DNA of 64,000 nt, taken from Gammaproteobacteria bacterium. GTDB taxonomy: Bacteria > Pseudomonadota > Gammaproteobacteria > HK1. How positions within the stretch are numbered: the first letter of the stretch is position 1; each line of letters opens with the position of its first letter. The notes below the pieces were generated by a model that was given only the letters and a program-made list of their open reading frames with translations, made no database searches and was not told where the DNA came from. Shown here piece by piece: positions 30,370 through 39,913 of the stretch. Where the stretch lies: contig WLWT01000001.1 of assembly GCA_012103455.1 (NCBI GenBank), forward strand, positions 1,784,001 to 1,848,000, read 5' to 3'. Position numbers and translations under genes: made by a program.

Positions 30370-31176
30370 ATGCAAGGTCCTTTGAATATCGCCGTACGTG
30401 CAGCGCGCGCTGCCGGGGACATGATGGTCCGTTATTTCGATCGGGTGGATACGCTCAAAGTAGCGGAAAAAGCGGAGAACGATTTTGTCACCGAAGTCGA
30501 TGAGAGGTGTGAGCGCATCATTATCGATACTATTGCCGCCGCCTATCCAGAGCATGGTTTTTTGGCAGAGGAAAGCGGGGCACGGGCGGGGGATGAGAAT
30601 GTGTGGGTCATCGATCCATTGGATGGAACTTTGAATTTCATGCACGGCTTTCCACAGTTTTGTGTGTCTATCGCACTTCGCAATAGGGGACGGGTGGAAG
30701 TGGGGGTTATCTACGATCCGCTGCGCCAAGAACTCTTTGTGGCGAGCCGCGGCGGGGGCGCTCGGCTAAATGATAGGCGCATAAGAGTGAGCGTCAGACG
30801 TGGGCTCAAAGGTGCGCTCATCGGCACCGGGTTCGCCTTTGGACCTGATGATGAATTCGACCGGTACCTGGCGGTAATTCGTGGCATATCCATGCGCGCG
30901 GCCGGTCTGCGCCGGCTAGGTGCTGCTGCGTTGGATCTGGCCTACGTGGCGGCTGGCCGGTTGGACGGCTTTTTCGAATCCGGCCTGAGTGAATGGGATA
31001 TAGCGGCCGGCGCTCTCATTGCCCGTGAGGCCGGCGCCATCGTGGCCGATGCCGATGGCTCGGAGAATTATGCCAAGTCCGGCAATATTGTCGCCGCACC
31101 GCCACGTGTATATAAAGAACTACACGGCATAATCGGCCCGAAATTTACCGGTAGACGGGCGCCGGGGCGCACCTGA
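30370..31176 (+). CDS. suhB: Inositol-1-monophosphatase family protein SuhB
   Basis: 268 residues from the ATG at 30370 (MQGPLNIAVRAARAAGDMMV). The frame is open further back through the miniature element, but that part is not protein-like. Metal-site motifs are present: FVTEVDERCERI, the AEESG of FLAEESGARA, WVIDPLDGTLNFMHGFPQF and SEWDIAAGALIAREAGA. SuhB hydrolyses myo-inositol-1-phosphate and in gammaproteobacteria is part of the rRNA antitermination complex. No Shine-Dalgarno is evident in the 20 bp left between the element and the start. It is coupled to trmJ by TGATG. Confidence 0.94.
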   Translation: MQGPLNIAVRAARAAGDMMVRYFDRVDTLKVAEKAENDFVTEVDERCERIIIDTIAAAYPEHGFLAEESGARAGDENVWVIDPLDGTLNFMHGFPQFCVSIALRNRGRVEVGVIYDPLRQELFVASRGGGARLNDRRIRVSVRRGLKGALIGTGFAFGPDDEFDRYLAVIRGISMRAAGLRRLGAAALDLAYVAAGRLDGFFESGLSEWDIAAGALIAREAGAIVADADGSENYAKSGNIVAAPPRVYKELHGIIGPKFTGRRAPGRT

Positions 31177-31925
31177 TGGCGGTGTGCCCGGCTAGCCCTA
31201 CTTTGAGTGCTCTTCGCGTTGTGCTGGTAGAGACTTCTCATCCGGGCAATATAGGCGCGGTGGCGCGGGCGATGAAGACCATGGGGCTTACCGATCTTCG
31301 CCTGGTGGGTCCGCAGGAGTTTCCGTGCGCGGACGCCACCGCCCGCGCCTCGGGAGCGGACGACCTGCTACAAGAGGCGGTGGTTTGCGAGCGCTTGGGC
31401 GAAGCCCTGAGTGGTTGTATTTATGCGTTCGCCGCCACCGCGCGGCTGCGTGAGCTGAGTCATGTTGAATTCACCCCCAGAGAGGCTGCCGCACAGGCCA
31501 TATCGCGGGCCGTGGAAGGGCCGGTAGCGGTGGTTTTCGGGCGCGAGAAGCACGGGCTTAGCAATGTGGAAGTGGACGCTTGCCAAGCCCTGATACGGAT
31601 CCCTGCCAATGCGCATTACTCGAGCCTCAACCTGGCCGCCGCCGTGCAAATAGTCGCTTATGAGCTGCGCATGGCGGCATTGCTTGAGGCGCCTTCACCA
31701 GGGAATCGGGTGCCGGTGGGAATTGACGAGTTGGAGGGGCTCTACGGCCACTTCGAGAGGGCGCTTCGGACTATCGGTTACTACGATCCCGACAATCCGG
31801 GCAAGCTGATGCGGCGTTTGCGCCGGCTCATGGCCCGTGCCGAATTGGACGGAGCGGAATTGCGTATCCTGCGCGGCATCTTGACTGCAGCGGAACGCTC
31901 GGTTGCCAAGCGCGGCGCGCCTTAG
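31176..31925 (+). CDS. trmJ: tRNA (cytidine/uridine-2'-O-)-methyltransferase TrmJ
   Basis: TrmJ, 249 residues, SPOUT methyltransferase that 2'-O-methylates position 32 of certain tRNAs. N-terminal LVETSHPGNIGAVARAMKTM and the knot motifs VAVVFGREKHGLSNVEVD and IPANAHYSSLNLAAAVQIVA are typical; the C-terminal helices are those of TrmJ rather than TrmL. Its ATG shares one base with the suhB stop. Confidence 0.94.
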   Translation: MAVCPASPTLSALRVVLVETSHPGNIGAVARAMKTMGLTDLRLVGPQEFPCADATARASGADDLLQEAVVCERLGEALSGCIYAFAATARLRELSHVEFTPREAAAQAISRAVEGPVAVVFGREKHGLSNVEVDACQALIRIPANAHYSSLNLAAAVQIVAYELRMAALLEAPSPGNRVPVGIDELEGLYGHFERALRTIGYYDPDNPGKLMRRLRRLMARAELDGAELRILRGILTAAERSVAKRGAP

Positions 31926-31961
31926 TTGATAGGGAGCTAGGGAGTTGATAGGGAGCTAGGG
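31924..31961. repeat. 19-bp perfect tandem duplication after trmJ
   Basis: AGTTGATAGGGAGCTAGGG occurs twice in a row (31924-31942, 31943-31961), nearly filling the trmJ-purM convergent spacer. No hairpin or known signal is evident. Confidence 0.9.
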
Positions 31962-31972
31962 TCGATAAGGCG

Positions 31973-33025
31973 CTAGCCGAAGACTACGCCCGCCGCGCCC
32001 GGTGGCCGTTCGCCGATGTGGCCGATGATCGCCGCCGCCTCTCCTGCATCCCCAAGGGCGGTGCATAACCCCTCGGCTTGTACCGTTGGCACCACCATTA
32101 CATAGCCGATGCCGCAGTTGAAAGTACGCACGAATTCGTCTTCCCGGATACCGCCGAGGCGGGCTAACCAATCAAAAACCGCCGGACGCTTCCAACTGTT
32201 TGGGTCTAGACGTGCCATGAGCGTTTGCGGCAGCACCCGCGGGATATTATCGAGCAATCCGCCGCCGGTGATGTGGGCCATCGCTTTGACGGTGAAATGG
32301 GGCAGCACCGAGTGAACGGCCCGCACGTAAATGCGTGTGGGGGCCATTAGAGCATCCAGCGCCGGTACGCCATCGAAAACCAGCTTGCCGATGTGTTCTC
32401 CGGTGGTATCTAGAACTTTGCGTATCAGCGAGTAACCGTTGGAGTGAGGACCGCTAGAGGCCAAGCCTACAAGAGCATCTCCGACGGCCACTTCCGTGCC
32501 GTCTATAACCGCATCGGCATCCACCAGTCCAACGGTGAAGCCTGCTAAATCAAAGTCGCCCGGCGCGTACATGCCGGGCATCTCCGCCGTTTCGCCACCC
32601 ACTAAAGCGGTGCCGGCCAGCTCGCAACCTCTAGTGATACCGCTGATCACCCGCACCGCCTGCTCGAGGTCGAGTTTGGCGGTAGCGTAATAGTCCAAAA
32701 AGAGGAGGGGCTCGGCGCCGCTGGTCAGGACATCGTTGACACACATGGCCACCAGATCGATGCCGATGTTCTCCAAGCGGTCATGATCCAATGCCAGGCG
32801 GATTTTTGTGCCCACGCCGTCTGTGCCCGTTACCAGCACCGGTTTGTTGTAACGTTCCAGCGGCAGTTCGAAGAGTCCGCCGAATCCGCCCAGGCCGGAG
32901 CGTACCCCGGGCCGCGTGGTACGAGCGGCCAGTGGCCGGATACGCCGTACCAACTCATCGCCGCGGTCGATGTCCACACCCGCATCGCGGTAGGTAAGAG
33001 CGTTCATGGATAAAGTCCGCGCCAT
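31973..33025 (-). CDS. purM: Phosphoribosylformylglycinamidine cyclo-ligase
   Basis: PurM (AIR synthetase), 350 residues, the fifth step of purine synthesis. LTYRDAGVDIDRGDELVRRI at the start, PVLVTGTDGVGTKIRLAL, GIDLVAMCVNDVLTSGAEPL and ALVGGETAEMPGMYAPGDFD are family signatures. Two ATG starts are possible (33025 and 33007); neither has a clear ribosome-binding site. purN, often next, is not adjacent. It is divergent from the DUF2066 gene as in other gammaproteobacteria. Confidence 0.95.
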   Translation of the reverse strand: MARTLSMNALTYRDAGVDIDRGDELVRRIRPLAARTTRPGVRSGLGGFGGLFELPLERYNKPVLVTGTDGVGTKIRLALDHDRLENIGIDLVAMCVNDVLTSGAEPLLFLDYYATAKLDLEQAVRVISGITRGCELAGTALVGGETAEMPGMYAPGDFDLAGFTVGLVDADAVIDGTEVAVGDALVGLASSGPHSNGYSLIRKVLDTTGEHIGKLVFDGVPALDALMAPTRIYVRAVHSVLPHFTVKAMAHITGGGLLDNIPRVLPQTLMARLDPNSWKRPAVFDWLARLGGIREDEFVRTFNCGIGYVMVVPTVQAEGLCTALGDAGEAAAIIGHIGERPPGAAGVVFG

Positions 33026-33253
33026 ACATAGCGGCGCCTATGATACATCGTCCATCGAGGCGGTGACGGATGCTGGGCGGCGGCGGGACTGCTTGACTTG
33101 AGCGGTTGCGTTCACTAGCGTCGCGTCAACCAAGCTGCCGGTTGTAGTGCACTGTTCACCGGATGGCGTTTGTTGGATACGTGGCGGCCTATGCGGTTTT
33201 TAATTCGGTACAGACTCGATGTACTGTACCGCCCTCGGTGCCGGTGTTCTTCA

Positions 33254-34396
33254 ATGTTATTCGAAAACATCCTGCCAACTAGGTGGCAATTGCTGCGCTT
33301 TTGTTTAGGGCACTTTGGGGGACCCGCATTATGGTTGCTGGCAGCTGCACAGGTGGCGCCGTTGTATGCGGTCACCGTTGAGGGTCTTTACCAGGCAGAG
33401 GTGACGATTGCAAACGCCGGTGATAGGGCCAGGGAGGAGGGTGAGCGGCAGGCGTTGCGGGCGGTTTTAGTCAAGTTAACGGGCCGTGAGAGCGTAGACC
33501 TGGATACCATAGCGCCGGCTGGCACGGTGGATATGGCGGCCATTGTCGAGCAGTCGCAGATCCGTGAAGGTGCGGATGCGAACAGCTCCCGTCTGTGGGT
33601 GAGCTTTGACCAAGCCGGCGTTGACTCGCTGCTCGCCCGCAGTGGCGTCAGCACATGGCCGCGTACTAGGCCGCGAACTATCTTTTTAGTGGCGATCGAA
33701 GAAGGCGGCGCCCGGCGCGTCGTCGGAGCCGACGATGACAGTGGTTTGCCCGGTGCATTGCGCGCCGCTGCTCGCCGTCGAGGGTTGCCCATGGTCTTAC
33801 CGCTGATGGATTTGCGCGATCGACAAATGCTTACAGTGGCTGACATCTGGGCGGGATTTGATACTCGGTTACGCCAAGTGGGCGCGCGTTATCGCTCCGA
33901 GGCAATGGTACATGCGCGTATGCTGCGCCTACGGGCAGCCACTCGTGGGCAGGCTAATGGGGGAGGGCGGACTCAGGGGGGGGCGAGTACTTGGGAAGCG
34001 GTCTGGACGCTGACCCTGGGGCAGACCTCACGCAACTGGACGCGTGGAGATTTAAGTGAACAGGCCCTGGCGCTGGCGCTAGTGGGTACGGCGGTTGATG
34101 AGATGGCAGCGGCTTTCGCCGATATTTCGCCTGGTTCTAACACCGCCATTGATGGACATTTGCTGTTGTTGGTACACGGCATTGACAGTCCCAGCGCGTA
34201 TGGTAGGACGCTGAGTTATCTCAAAGCGCTGGATCTCGTTGAAGAGGTCGCGGTGTTGGAAGTGCGCTCCGGTAAGGTGCTGTTCGCTTTGTCTACGTCG
34301 GCCAGCGCTAGCGCTGTTCTGCGGTTGGTGGAGATCGGAGCTACGTTGGCGTTCGTCCAAGAAGGGGAGGTGGCCGAATACCGCCTATTGTATTGA
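33254..34396 (+). CDS. DUF2066 domain protein, predicted exported
   Basis: 380 residues from the ATG at 33254, chosen because it gives a plausible signal-anchor (FGGPALWLLAAAQVAPLYAV); the frame is open back to 33170. The DUF2066 pattern is visible in VTVEGLYQAEVTIANAGDRA and ALRAVLVKLTGRESVD. Function is unknown; the gene is typically found between purM and the perM-hda pair, as here, and starts just 4 bp before perM. The middle contains a Gly/Arg-rich linker (about residues 230-240). Confidence 0.8.
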   Translation: MLFENILPTRWQLLRFCLGHFGGPALWLLAAAQVAPLYAVTVEGLYQAEVTIANAGDRAREEGERQALRAVLVKLTGRESVDLDTIAPAGTVDMAAIVEQSQIREGADANSSRLWVSFDQAGVDSLLARSGVSTWPRTRPRTIFLVAIEEGGARRVVGADDDSGLPGALRAAARRRGLPMVLPLMDLRDRQMLTVADIWAGFDTRLRQVGARYRSEAMVHARMLRLRAATRGQANGGGRTQGGASTWEAVWTLTLGQTSRNWTRGDLSEQALALALVGTAVDEMAAAFADISPGSNTAIDGHLLLLVHGIDSPSAYGRTLSYLKALDLVEEVAVLEVRSGKVLFALSTSASASAVLRLVEIGATLAFVQEGEVAEYRLLY

Positions 34397-34399
34397 GGC

Positions 34400-35500
34400 G
34401 TGCCGGACTTCGAGATGGAAACGCAAGATAGGCAAGCAAGAGCATCTCTTAGCGATTCCCAACGTTGGATGATAGCGGCGGCGGTAGCCGCATTGTGTGC
34501 CCTATTGTATCTCTTGGCTCCAGTGCTGACGCCTTTCGCCCTGAGCGTACTGTTGGCGTATATGGGCGACCCGCTGGCCGATCGTCTTGAAACCTATAAG
34601 CTTTCTAGAACTTTATCCGTGGTCATCGTTTTCACCACTATTTTTACCTGCGCCCTAGCGGCCGTACTGCTGTTGTTACCCATGATCGAGCAGCAGATCG
34701 GCGCTCTAGTGCGGCGGTTGCCCGGGTATGTGGACTTCGTGCGTGCCACGGTGATGCCGGCCTTGGCCGATACCCTGGGAATTGAAGAAGGAACACGGGT
34801 TTTGGATGCCCTCAAGGCTGCTATTGTCCAGCATTGGCGGCAGGCTGGGGGGCTGGCGGTTGGCCTAGTCAAAGAGTTCTCGCAGTCGGGTGTTGCCGCC
34901 GTTGCGTGGATCGCGAATATCGTGCTGATACCCGTAGTGACCTTTTATCTGCTCCGCGATTGGGATGTGTTGATCGAAAAGATCCACGCTCTGGTTCCGC
35001 GGGCGGTAGAGCCAGGCGTGGTTCGATTGAGTAAAGAATGCGATTCGATGCTGGCTGAGTTCTTCAGAGGCCAGCTATTGGTGATGGGCGCGCTGGCGCT
35101 CATCTATACCTTGGGTCTTAGCTTGGTTGGGCTCGAATTGGCACTGCTCATCGGTCTGACGGCCGGGCTAGTCAGCTTCGTGCCGTATCTTGGTTTCTTT
35201 GTGGGCGTCGTATGCGCGGTAGTGGCGGCGTATTTCCAGTTTCAGGAGGTACTACCGCTCATATGGGTACTTGCTGTCTTCGGCGTTGGGCAGGCCATTG
35301 AAGGCATGTTGTTGACGCCTATGCTGGTTGGCGATCGCATCGGGCTGCATCCGGTGGCGGTTATCTTCGCGGTGTTGGCTGGTGGTCAACTGTTCGGTTT
35401 TTTCGGCGTGTTACTGGCTCTGCCGGTAGCGGCGGTGATCATGGTGCTGTTGCATCATGCTCACGAGCGCTACTTGAAGAGCGATATCTATCAGACCTGA
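34400..35500 (+). CDS. perM: AI-2E family permease PerM
   Basis: 366 residues, GTG start at 34400 (an ATG 36 bp in is an alternative). Seven to eight membrane segments in the pattern of the UPF0118/AI-2E family: MIAAAVAALCALLYLLAPVL, LSVLLAYMGDPLADRL, IVLIPVVTFYLLRDWD, VSFVPYLGFFVGVVCAV, LTPMLVGDRIGLHPVAVIFA. Family members include the TqsA autoinducer exporter and Na+/H+ antiporters; substrate here is unknown. It precedes hda by 13 bp, a conserved pair. Confidence 0.88.
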   Translation: MPDFEMETQDRQARASLSDSQRWMIAAAVAALCALLYLLAPVLTPFALSVLLAYMGDPLADRLETYKLSRTLSVVIVFTTIFTCALAAVLLLLPMIEQQIGALVRRLPGYVDFVRATVMPALADTLGIEEGTRVLDALKAAIVQHWRQAGGLAVGLVKEFSQSGVAAVAWIANIVLIPVVTFYLLRDWDVLIEKIHALVPRAVEPGVVRLSKECDSMLAEFFRGQLLVMGALALIYTLGLSLVGLELALLIGLTAGLVSFVPYLGFFVGVVCAVVAAYFQFQEVLPLIWVLAVFGVGQAIEGMLLTPMLVGDRIGLHPVAVIFAVLAGGQLFGFFGVLLALPVAAVIMVLLHHAHERYLKSDIYQT

Positions 35501-35513
35501 AGGGCGCGCTAGG

Positions 35514-36227
35514 ATGTTTTCCAGTCCGGCTCAACTCAGCTTTGAGTTCGGCCAGCTTAGCGGCGCCGCATTCGAAAACTATATCGGTGGCGTCAGTGCC
35601 GATGAAGTAACACGCCTGCAAGCTTTTCTGAGCGACGGGGCTGGCAGCGCTTTACTGACGGGTGCCCCTGGGACCGGAAAAACCCATCTATTGCTGGCCG
35701 CATGCACCCAGGAGTGGCGGGCGGAACGAGGGGCCGTTTTTGCGCCTTTGGCGGAGCTTGAAGCAAGAGGTCCGCGTGTGTTACGCGGCCTTGGCGACCG
35801 TGAACTGGTGGCGCTGGATGATATTCATGCCGTCGCCGGCGAGCGCTTGTGGGAGGAGGCACTGTTCGATATTTGGAATCGATGCGATGAACGAAGGACG
35901 CGGCTGGTGATGGCTCTGGGCGCCGGCTTTATGTCGGACTTTACCCTGCCTGATCTGGTATCGCGTTTGGTCGGCTCCGAGCGTATTCGGCTTCGAGCAC
36001 TCCCCGATATCTATCTGGTAGAGGCGGTGAATGAGTTGGCTCACCGGCGCGGATTGTCGTTGACTGCGGGTGTGGTGCACTATCTACTGCGAAGAGTGTC
36101 GCGCGATATGCATTCCCTGGATAGCCTGATTGCCGATTTGGATCGTGCCTCTCTTGCTCACCAACGGCATCTGACCATTCCCTTCGTCAGGGATTGGTTG
36201 GCTGGCCCTAGAGTTACAAGTTCCTAG
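35514..36227 (+). CDS. hda: DnaA regulatory inactivator Hda
   Basis: Hda, 237 residues, homologous to the DnaA AAA+ domain. With the beta clamp it stimulates ATP hydrolysis on DnaA after initiation. The N-terminal clamp-binding motif is QLSFEF (residues 6-11). Walker A is GAPGTGKTHLL, Walker B LVALDDIHAV, sensor 2 region RRVSRDMHSLDSLIADLDRA. It sits after perM, the usual arrangement, and converges on wrbA. Confidence 0.94.
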   Translation: MFSSPAQLSFEFGQLSGAAFENYIGGVSADEVTRLQAFLSDGAGSALLTGAPGTGKTHLLLAACTQEWRAERGAVFAPLAELEARGPRVLRGLGDRELVALDDIHAVAGERLWEEALFDIWNRCDERRTRLVMALGAGFMSDFTLPDLVSRLVGSERIRLRALPDIYLVEAVNELAHRRGLSLTAGVVHYLLRRVSRDMHSLDSLIADLDRASLAHQRHLTIPFVRDWLAGPRVTSS

Positions 36228-36240
36228 GCGCTAAAACCCC

Positions 36241-36837
36241 CTAGGCTAGCCGCACGGCCAAATGTGCAAGCCGTTGTCCCAGCGATCTGCATATGGCCGC
36301 TTCATCCCGGTCTAGCGAACGTTCATGGCCTGCTCCGGACCAATGGCTGGGGCCGTAGGGCGAGCCACCACCAGGGGTGGTATTGAGCGCCGGCTGAGTG
36401 TATGGAACACCGCAGATCAACATTCCGTGGTGCAAAAGAGGGATCTGCATTGACAATAGTGTACTTTCATGGCCGCCATGGGGACTGGAAGCGGCGGTAA
36501 ACACGCCGGCGGGCTTGCCGACCATAGCCCCATCAAGCCACAACTGTGCCGTGCCATCTATGAAATATTTGACGGGTGCGGCCATATTGCCGAAGCGGGT
36601 GGGACTGCCCAAGGCGAGCGCGGCACATTCGCGCAAGTCCTGGTAGGTGGCGTACGGTGGGCCGGATGCGGGTATTGCATCGTCGATTTGCTCCGAATGG
36701 GCCGAGATCCGCGGTACGGTGCGGATGCGCGCTTGCACCCCTGGGGTAGATTCAACGCCGTGTGCCACTTCACGGGCTAGAATAGCAGTGCTACCGCGCA
36801 CGCTGTAGTACACGATCAGAACTTCTATCTCACTCAT
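36241..36837 (-). CDS. wrbA: NAD(P)H:quinone oxidoreductase WrbA
   Basis: WrbA, 198 residues from the ATG at 36837 (MSEIEVLIVYYSVRGSTAIL), preceded by GGAA; the frame is open upstream but non-homologous. Flavodoxin-like fold binding FMN: phosphate loop YYSVRGSTA, GSPTRFGNMAAPVKYFIDGT, FTAASSPHGGHESTLLSMQI and GTPYTQP-type region ending GGGSPYGPSHWSG. It reduces quinones by two electrons, limiting oxidative stress. Confidence 0.94.
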   Translation of the reverse strand: MSEIEVLIVYYSVRGSTAILAREVAHGVESTPGVQARIRTVPRISAHSEQIDDAIPASGPPYATYQDLRECAALALGSPTRFGNMAAPVKYFIDGTAQLWLDGAMVGKPAGVFTAASSPHGGHESTLLSMQIPLLHHGMLICGVPYTQPALNTTPGGGSPYGPSHWSGAGHERSLDRDEAAICRSLGQRLAHLAVRLA

Positions 36838-36955
36838 TTCAGTTCCATGTGGGACACCGAAGGGTGCCGTGCAATATTCAAGCGCAAAGCATAACCCGGG
36901 CAGGACGGCGGCGAGAGGCTTGACGGCTTTACTAGGCATTGTTAGCGTCCGCCGA

Positions 36956-37410
36956 ATGCATTCAGCAGGTCTTGTCAGGTGGTGGCTAGTTGCCCTAGCA
37001 ACGCTCTCGACGGCGTTGTTGGTGGCGTGTGCGGGTGCACCCACTCAGGAGTTGAGCGAGGCGCGCCGTGCATGGCAGGTGGCGCACAACGCGGGCGCCG
37101 AGATTATCGCCGCACGGCAGATGCAGCGGGCACAGGACCGTATTGATAACGCTGAGCGGGCGATCGACGCCGATGCCTACAGCCATGCCCGTCAAGAGGC
37201 ACTGGCCGCTAAAGCCGAGGCGCTGGCTGCCCACGGTGCGGTGGTGGTGTTGCGCAAAAGGCAGTGGAGTTCGAGCGGTCTTTAGCGGATGATGAGGAGC
37301 GCCGTAGCGATGTACGCAGCATGTTGCAGGCAGCCGAGGCGGCACTCAGGCGCGGAGAGCTTGAGCGCGCCGTGAATATTGCTAAACAGATTTTGAGTGG
37401 CAGGCCCTAG
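36956..37410 (+). pseudogene. DUF4398 lipoprotein gene, frameshifted
   Basis: The start gives a lipoprotein signal with lipobox LLVAC, followed by the DUF4398 pattern QELSEARRAWQVAHNAGAEI and ARQMQRAQDRIDNAERAI, a helical domain of unknown function. Near 37250 the frame changes: the open frame ends QWSSSGL with TAG at 37283-37285. The next frame continues the helix as KAVEFERSLADDEERRSDVR and AALRRGELERAVNIAKQIL, ending at 37410. One small indel explains this. Either a recent pseudogene or a sequencing error. Confidence 0.75.
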
Positions 37411-37425
37411 CCGGCCAGCGCCTCA

Positions 37426-37922
37426 TTAACGGCGTGAACCTCCGTTGCTGCGGTTGATGATATCCCAGTTGGCAGTGCGGTAGGTCGGACGAATGGTCAT
37501 TTCCATGGTGTCGGCAGGCAAGGGCGCGCTGAGTTCGATTTCCTCATCGCCAGTTTCAGCCGCGTTTTCCTGCGCTGCGCACACTTCATCTTTGCCCGCG
37601 ATGAAGTGGCATATGGTGCTAAAGCCGTTGGCGATTTCGATCTGTCCCCTGGTGGCGTCTCTTCGCCGGCCACGGCTCTGGCGGCTGCACATAAGCGCCG
37701 CGCCGCGCGAGACGCTTGTGTGCAAGCTGTTTCGATACCCTCGCTGAACAGGTCGCCATTGGCTCTCTCTAGCCTGCTCTCGGAAGCTAGGTTTTGGCTG
37801 TGAGCGTAGCGGTACGACTCGCCTAGTTCAAACCAGGCGTGCGGCACCGTTGGCAGATATTCGTAGTAGGCGAACACGGACGTTGAGCGTGTCCGTCCAA
37901 GGAAGCTGCCCACTCGAATCAA
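37426..37922 (-). pseudogene. Unrecognised, probably degraded minus-strand gene
   Basis: The 531 bp between the DUF4398 gene and proS hold two minus-strand frames that look like parts of one protein. The upstream part reads SVFAYYEYLPTVPHAWFELG and ESYRYAHSQNLASESRLERA; the downstream part, in another frame, reads GFSTICHFIAGKDEVCAAQE and ELSAPLPADTMEMTIRPTYR, ending at 37426. I do not recognise the family. The switch of frame near 37700 suggests a frameshift. It has no clear start signal. Confidence 0.35.
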
Positions 37923-37941
37923 TAGCTACTCCAGTCAACAA

Positions 37942-39672
37942 CTACGCGTTAACGCGCAGCAGCTCTGTATTGATAAGCGAGCGTAACCACTTCACCACTT
38001 GGTCCAGGGGGACTTTCTCTTCGGCCCCATCACGGCGCCGTTTGTATTCGATTTCGTTCCTGTCCAGCCCCCGCTCTCCCAGCACCAAGCGATGGGGTAT
38101 GCCGATGAGTTCTGCCTCAGCGAACATGACGCCTGGACGCACAGGGCGGTCGTCGAATAAGACTTCTATGCCGGCATCGCTCAACTCGCTGTACAGAGCT
38201 TGCGCCGCTTCGCGCACACGGGTGGACTTGGCCAGATTCATCGGTAGGAGCACGACCTGGTAAGGCGCGATAGCGGTAGGCCAGACGATGCCCCGCTCAT
38301 CGTGGCATTGTTCGATGGCGGCCGCCGGTATGCGGGTAATGCCGATGCCATAGCAGCCCATCTCGAAAGGAATGGCGCGGCCTGTCTCATCCGGGCAAGT
38401 GGCGTTCATAGCGACGCTGTATTTGGCGCCTAGTTGGAATATGTGTCCGACCTCTATGCCGCGTGCGATAGCGATCTCGCCGTTGCCGTCCGGTGTTTTT
38501 TCGCCCTCTTTGACGTTGCGTAAGTCCATCGCTTCAGGTAGGGCCACATCGCGGTGCCAATTGACACCACGCAGGTGGTAGCCGTCTTCGTTGGCGCCAC
38601 TCACGAAGTCCGCCAGCACCGCCGCGTGGGCATCCACGTAGCACGGTAGGTGCAGGCCTACCGGGCCTAGCGAACCGGTACCAGCGCCGGCTGCTTGGCG
38701 CACTTGCTCTTCGCCGGCGAATTCAAGTGGCAGCTTGATGCCGGGAACGCGGCTCGCCTTGACTTCGTTCAGTTGGTCGTCACCCCGCACAACCAGGGCA
38801 ATGCAGCCGCCTTGGGCCGCTCGCACCAGCAATGTTTTGACACATCGGCTGGATGCCACGTTGAGCTGTTGGCACAGCTCGTCTATGGTGTGAGCATCCG
38901 GGGTGGCGACTTTTTCCATCGCTTGCCCCGGTGCAGCTAGAGTAGTCTCAGGGGGTGCGGATGGCACGGTCTCCAAATTGGCCGCGTAGTCACCTGAGGT
39001 GCTGAACGCGATAGCATCTTCGCCGGAGTCAGCCAACACGTGAAATTCCTGCGAGCGGCTGCCGCCTATAGCGCCTGGGTCGGCGTCCACCACGCGGAAA
39101 TCAAGTCCGATGCGTTCGAAGATGCGCACGTAGGCGTCATGCATGAGAGCATAACTTTTCGCCAGTCCTGCGGCATCCATATCAAACGAATAGGCGTCTT
39201 TCATGACGAATTCGCGTGAACGCATGACACCGAAGCGGGGACGTACTTCGTCGCGGAATTTGGTTTGTATCTGATAAAGATTCAGGGGCAGTTGCCGGTA
39301 GCTGCGAATTTCACGCCGGGCGATATCCGTCACCACTTCTTCGTGGGTGGGGCCGATGCAGAAATCGCGTTGATGACGGTCGGCGAGACGCAATAGCTCA
39401 GGCCCGAATTGATTCCAGCGGCCGGATTCTTGCCACAACTCGCTCGGCTGAATCGCTGGCATGACGATCTCCTGGGCACCGGCACGGTCCATTTCCTGGC
39501 GCACGATTGCGGCTACCTTGTTGACTACTCTTTGTCCCAATGGCAGCCACGAGTACAGCCCGGCGGCCAGACGCCGGATCAGGCCCGCTCTCAGCATCAG
39601 GCGATGGGAGATAATTTCCGCTTCGGACGGATCTTCTTTCAGCGTAGCGAGTAACAGGCGCGACGTGCGCAT
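37942..39672 (-). CDS. proS: Prolyl-tRNA synthetase
   Basis: ProS, 576 residues, bacterial type with editing domain. Class II motifs: motif 1 region [20 protein letters not shown] to [17 protein letters not shown], motif 2 [20 protein letters not shown], motif 3 [19 protein letters not shown]. The YbaK-like editing insertion lies at about residues 225-400 ([14 protein letters not shown]). The C-terminal anticodon-binding domain ends [10 protein letters not shown]. Apparently intact. Confidence 0.96.
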   Translation of the reverse strand: MRTSRLLLATLKEDPSEAEIISHRLMLRAGLIRRLAAGLYSWLPLGQRVVNKVAAIVRQEMDRAGAQEIVMPAIQPSELWQESGRWNQFGPELLRLADRHQRDFCIGPTHEEVVTDIARREIRSYRQLPLNLYQIQTKFRDEVRPRFGVMRSREFVMKDAYSFDMDAAGLAKSYALMHDAYVRIFERIGLDFRVVDADPGAIGGSRSQEFHVLADSGEDAIAFSTSGDYAANLETVPSAPPETTLAAPGQAMEKVATPDAHTIDELCQQLNVASSRCVKTLLVRAAQGGCIALVVRGDDQLNEVKASRVPGIKLPLEFAGEEQVRQAAGAGTGSLGPVGLHLPCYVDAHAAVLADFVSGANEDGYHLRGVNWHRDVALPEAMDLRNVKEGEKTPDGNGEIAIARGIEVGHIFQLGAKYSVAMNATCPDETGRAIPFEMGCYGIGITRIPAAAIEQCHDERGIVWPTAIAPYQVVLLPMNLAKSTRVREAAQALYSELSDAGIEVLFDDRPVRPGVMFAEAELIGIPHRLVLGERGLDRNEIEYKRRRDGAEEKVPLDQVVKWLRSLINTELLRVNA

Positions 39673-39772
39673 GGTTGAGGTCTCCTCGGACTAAAAGGAC
39701 GCTGACTTTAGAGTGCCCACGCGTGGATGAACAGGGACGCGGATAACCATTACGGACCACAAAATTCCTGTA

Positions 39773-39913
39773 GGGCACCTCTAAAAATGCACTTTTTCCG
39801 CGATTGCGGCGTCAGCCCCGTGCTCGAATCCTCATGTATCACCTTATACACTGCGGTTCTGCGCGCGGTACTTCCTTGCACTCACGAAAAAATTACTATT
39901 GTTAGAGGCGCCC
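39773..39913 (-). mobile_element. 141-bp miniature inverted-repeat element, copy 4 (3' end of DUF4124 gene)
   Basis: In the opposite orientation to copies 1-3. Flanked by TGTA on both sides (39769-39772 and 39914-39917). Its left terminus, read on the minus strand, is GGGCGCCTCTAACAAT, which lacks the extra G seen in the other copies and so pairs better with the right end GGGCACCTCTAAAAAT. It is the most divergent copy. It supplies the last 22 codons of the DUF4124 gene. Confidence 0.92.

Noticed and set aside
31176..31925. trmJ considered as TrmL or a generic SpoU enzyme
   Set aside because: The length (249) and C-terminal helical extension, and linkage to suhB, fit TrmJ better.
36869..36955. 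Extended N-terminus for the DUF4398 protein
   Set aside because: Those codons overlap the wrbA leader and do not look like a signal peptide; the ATG at 36956 begins a proper lipoprotein signal.
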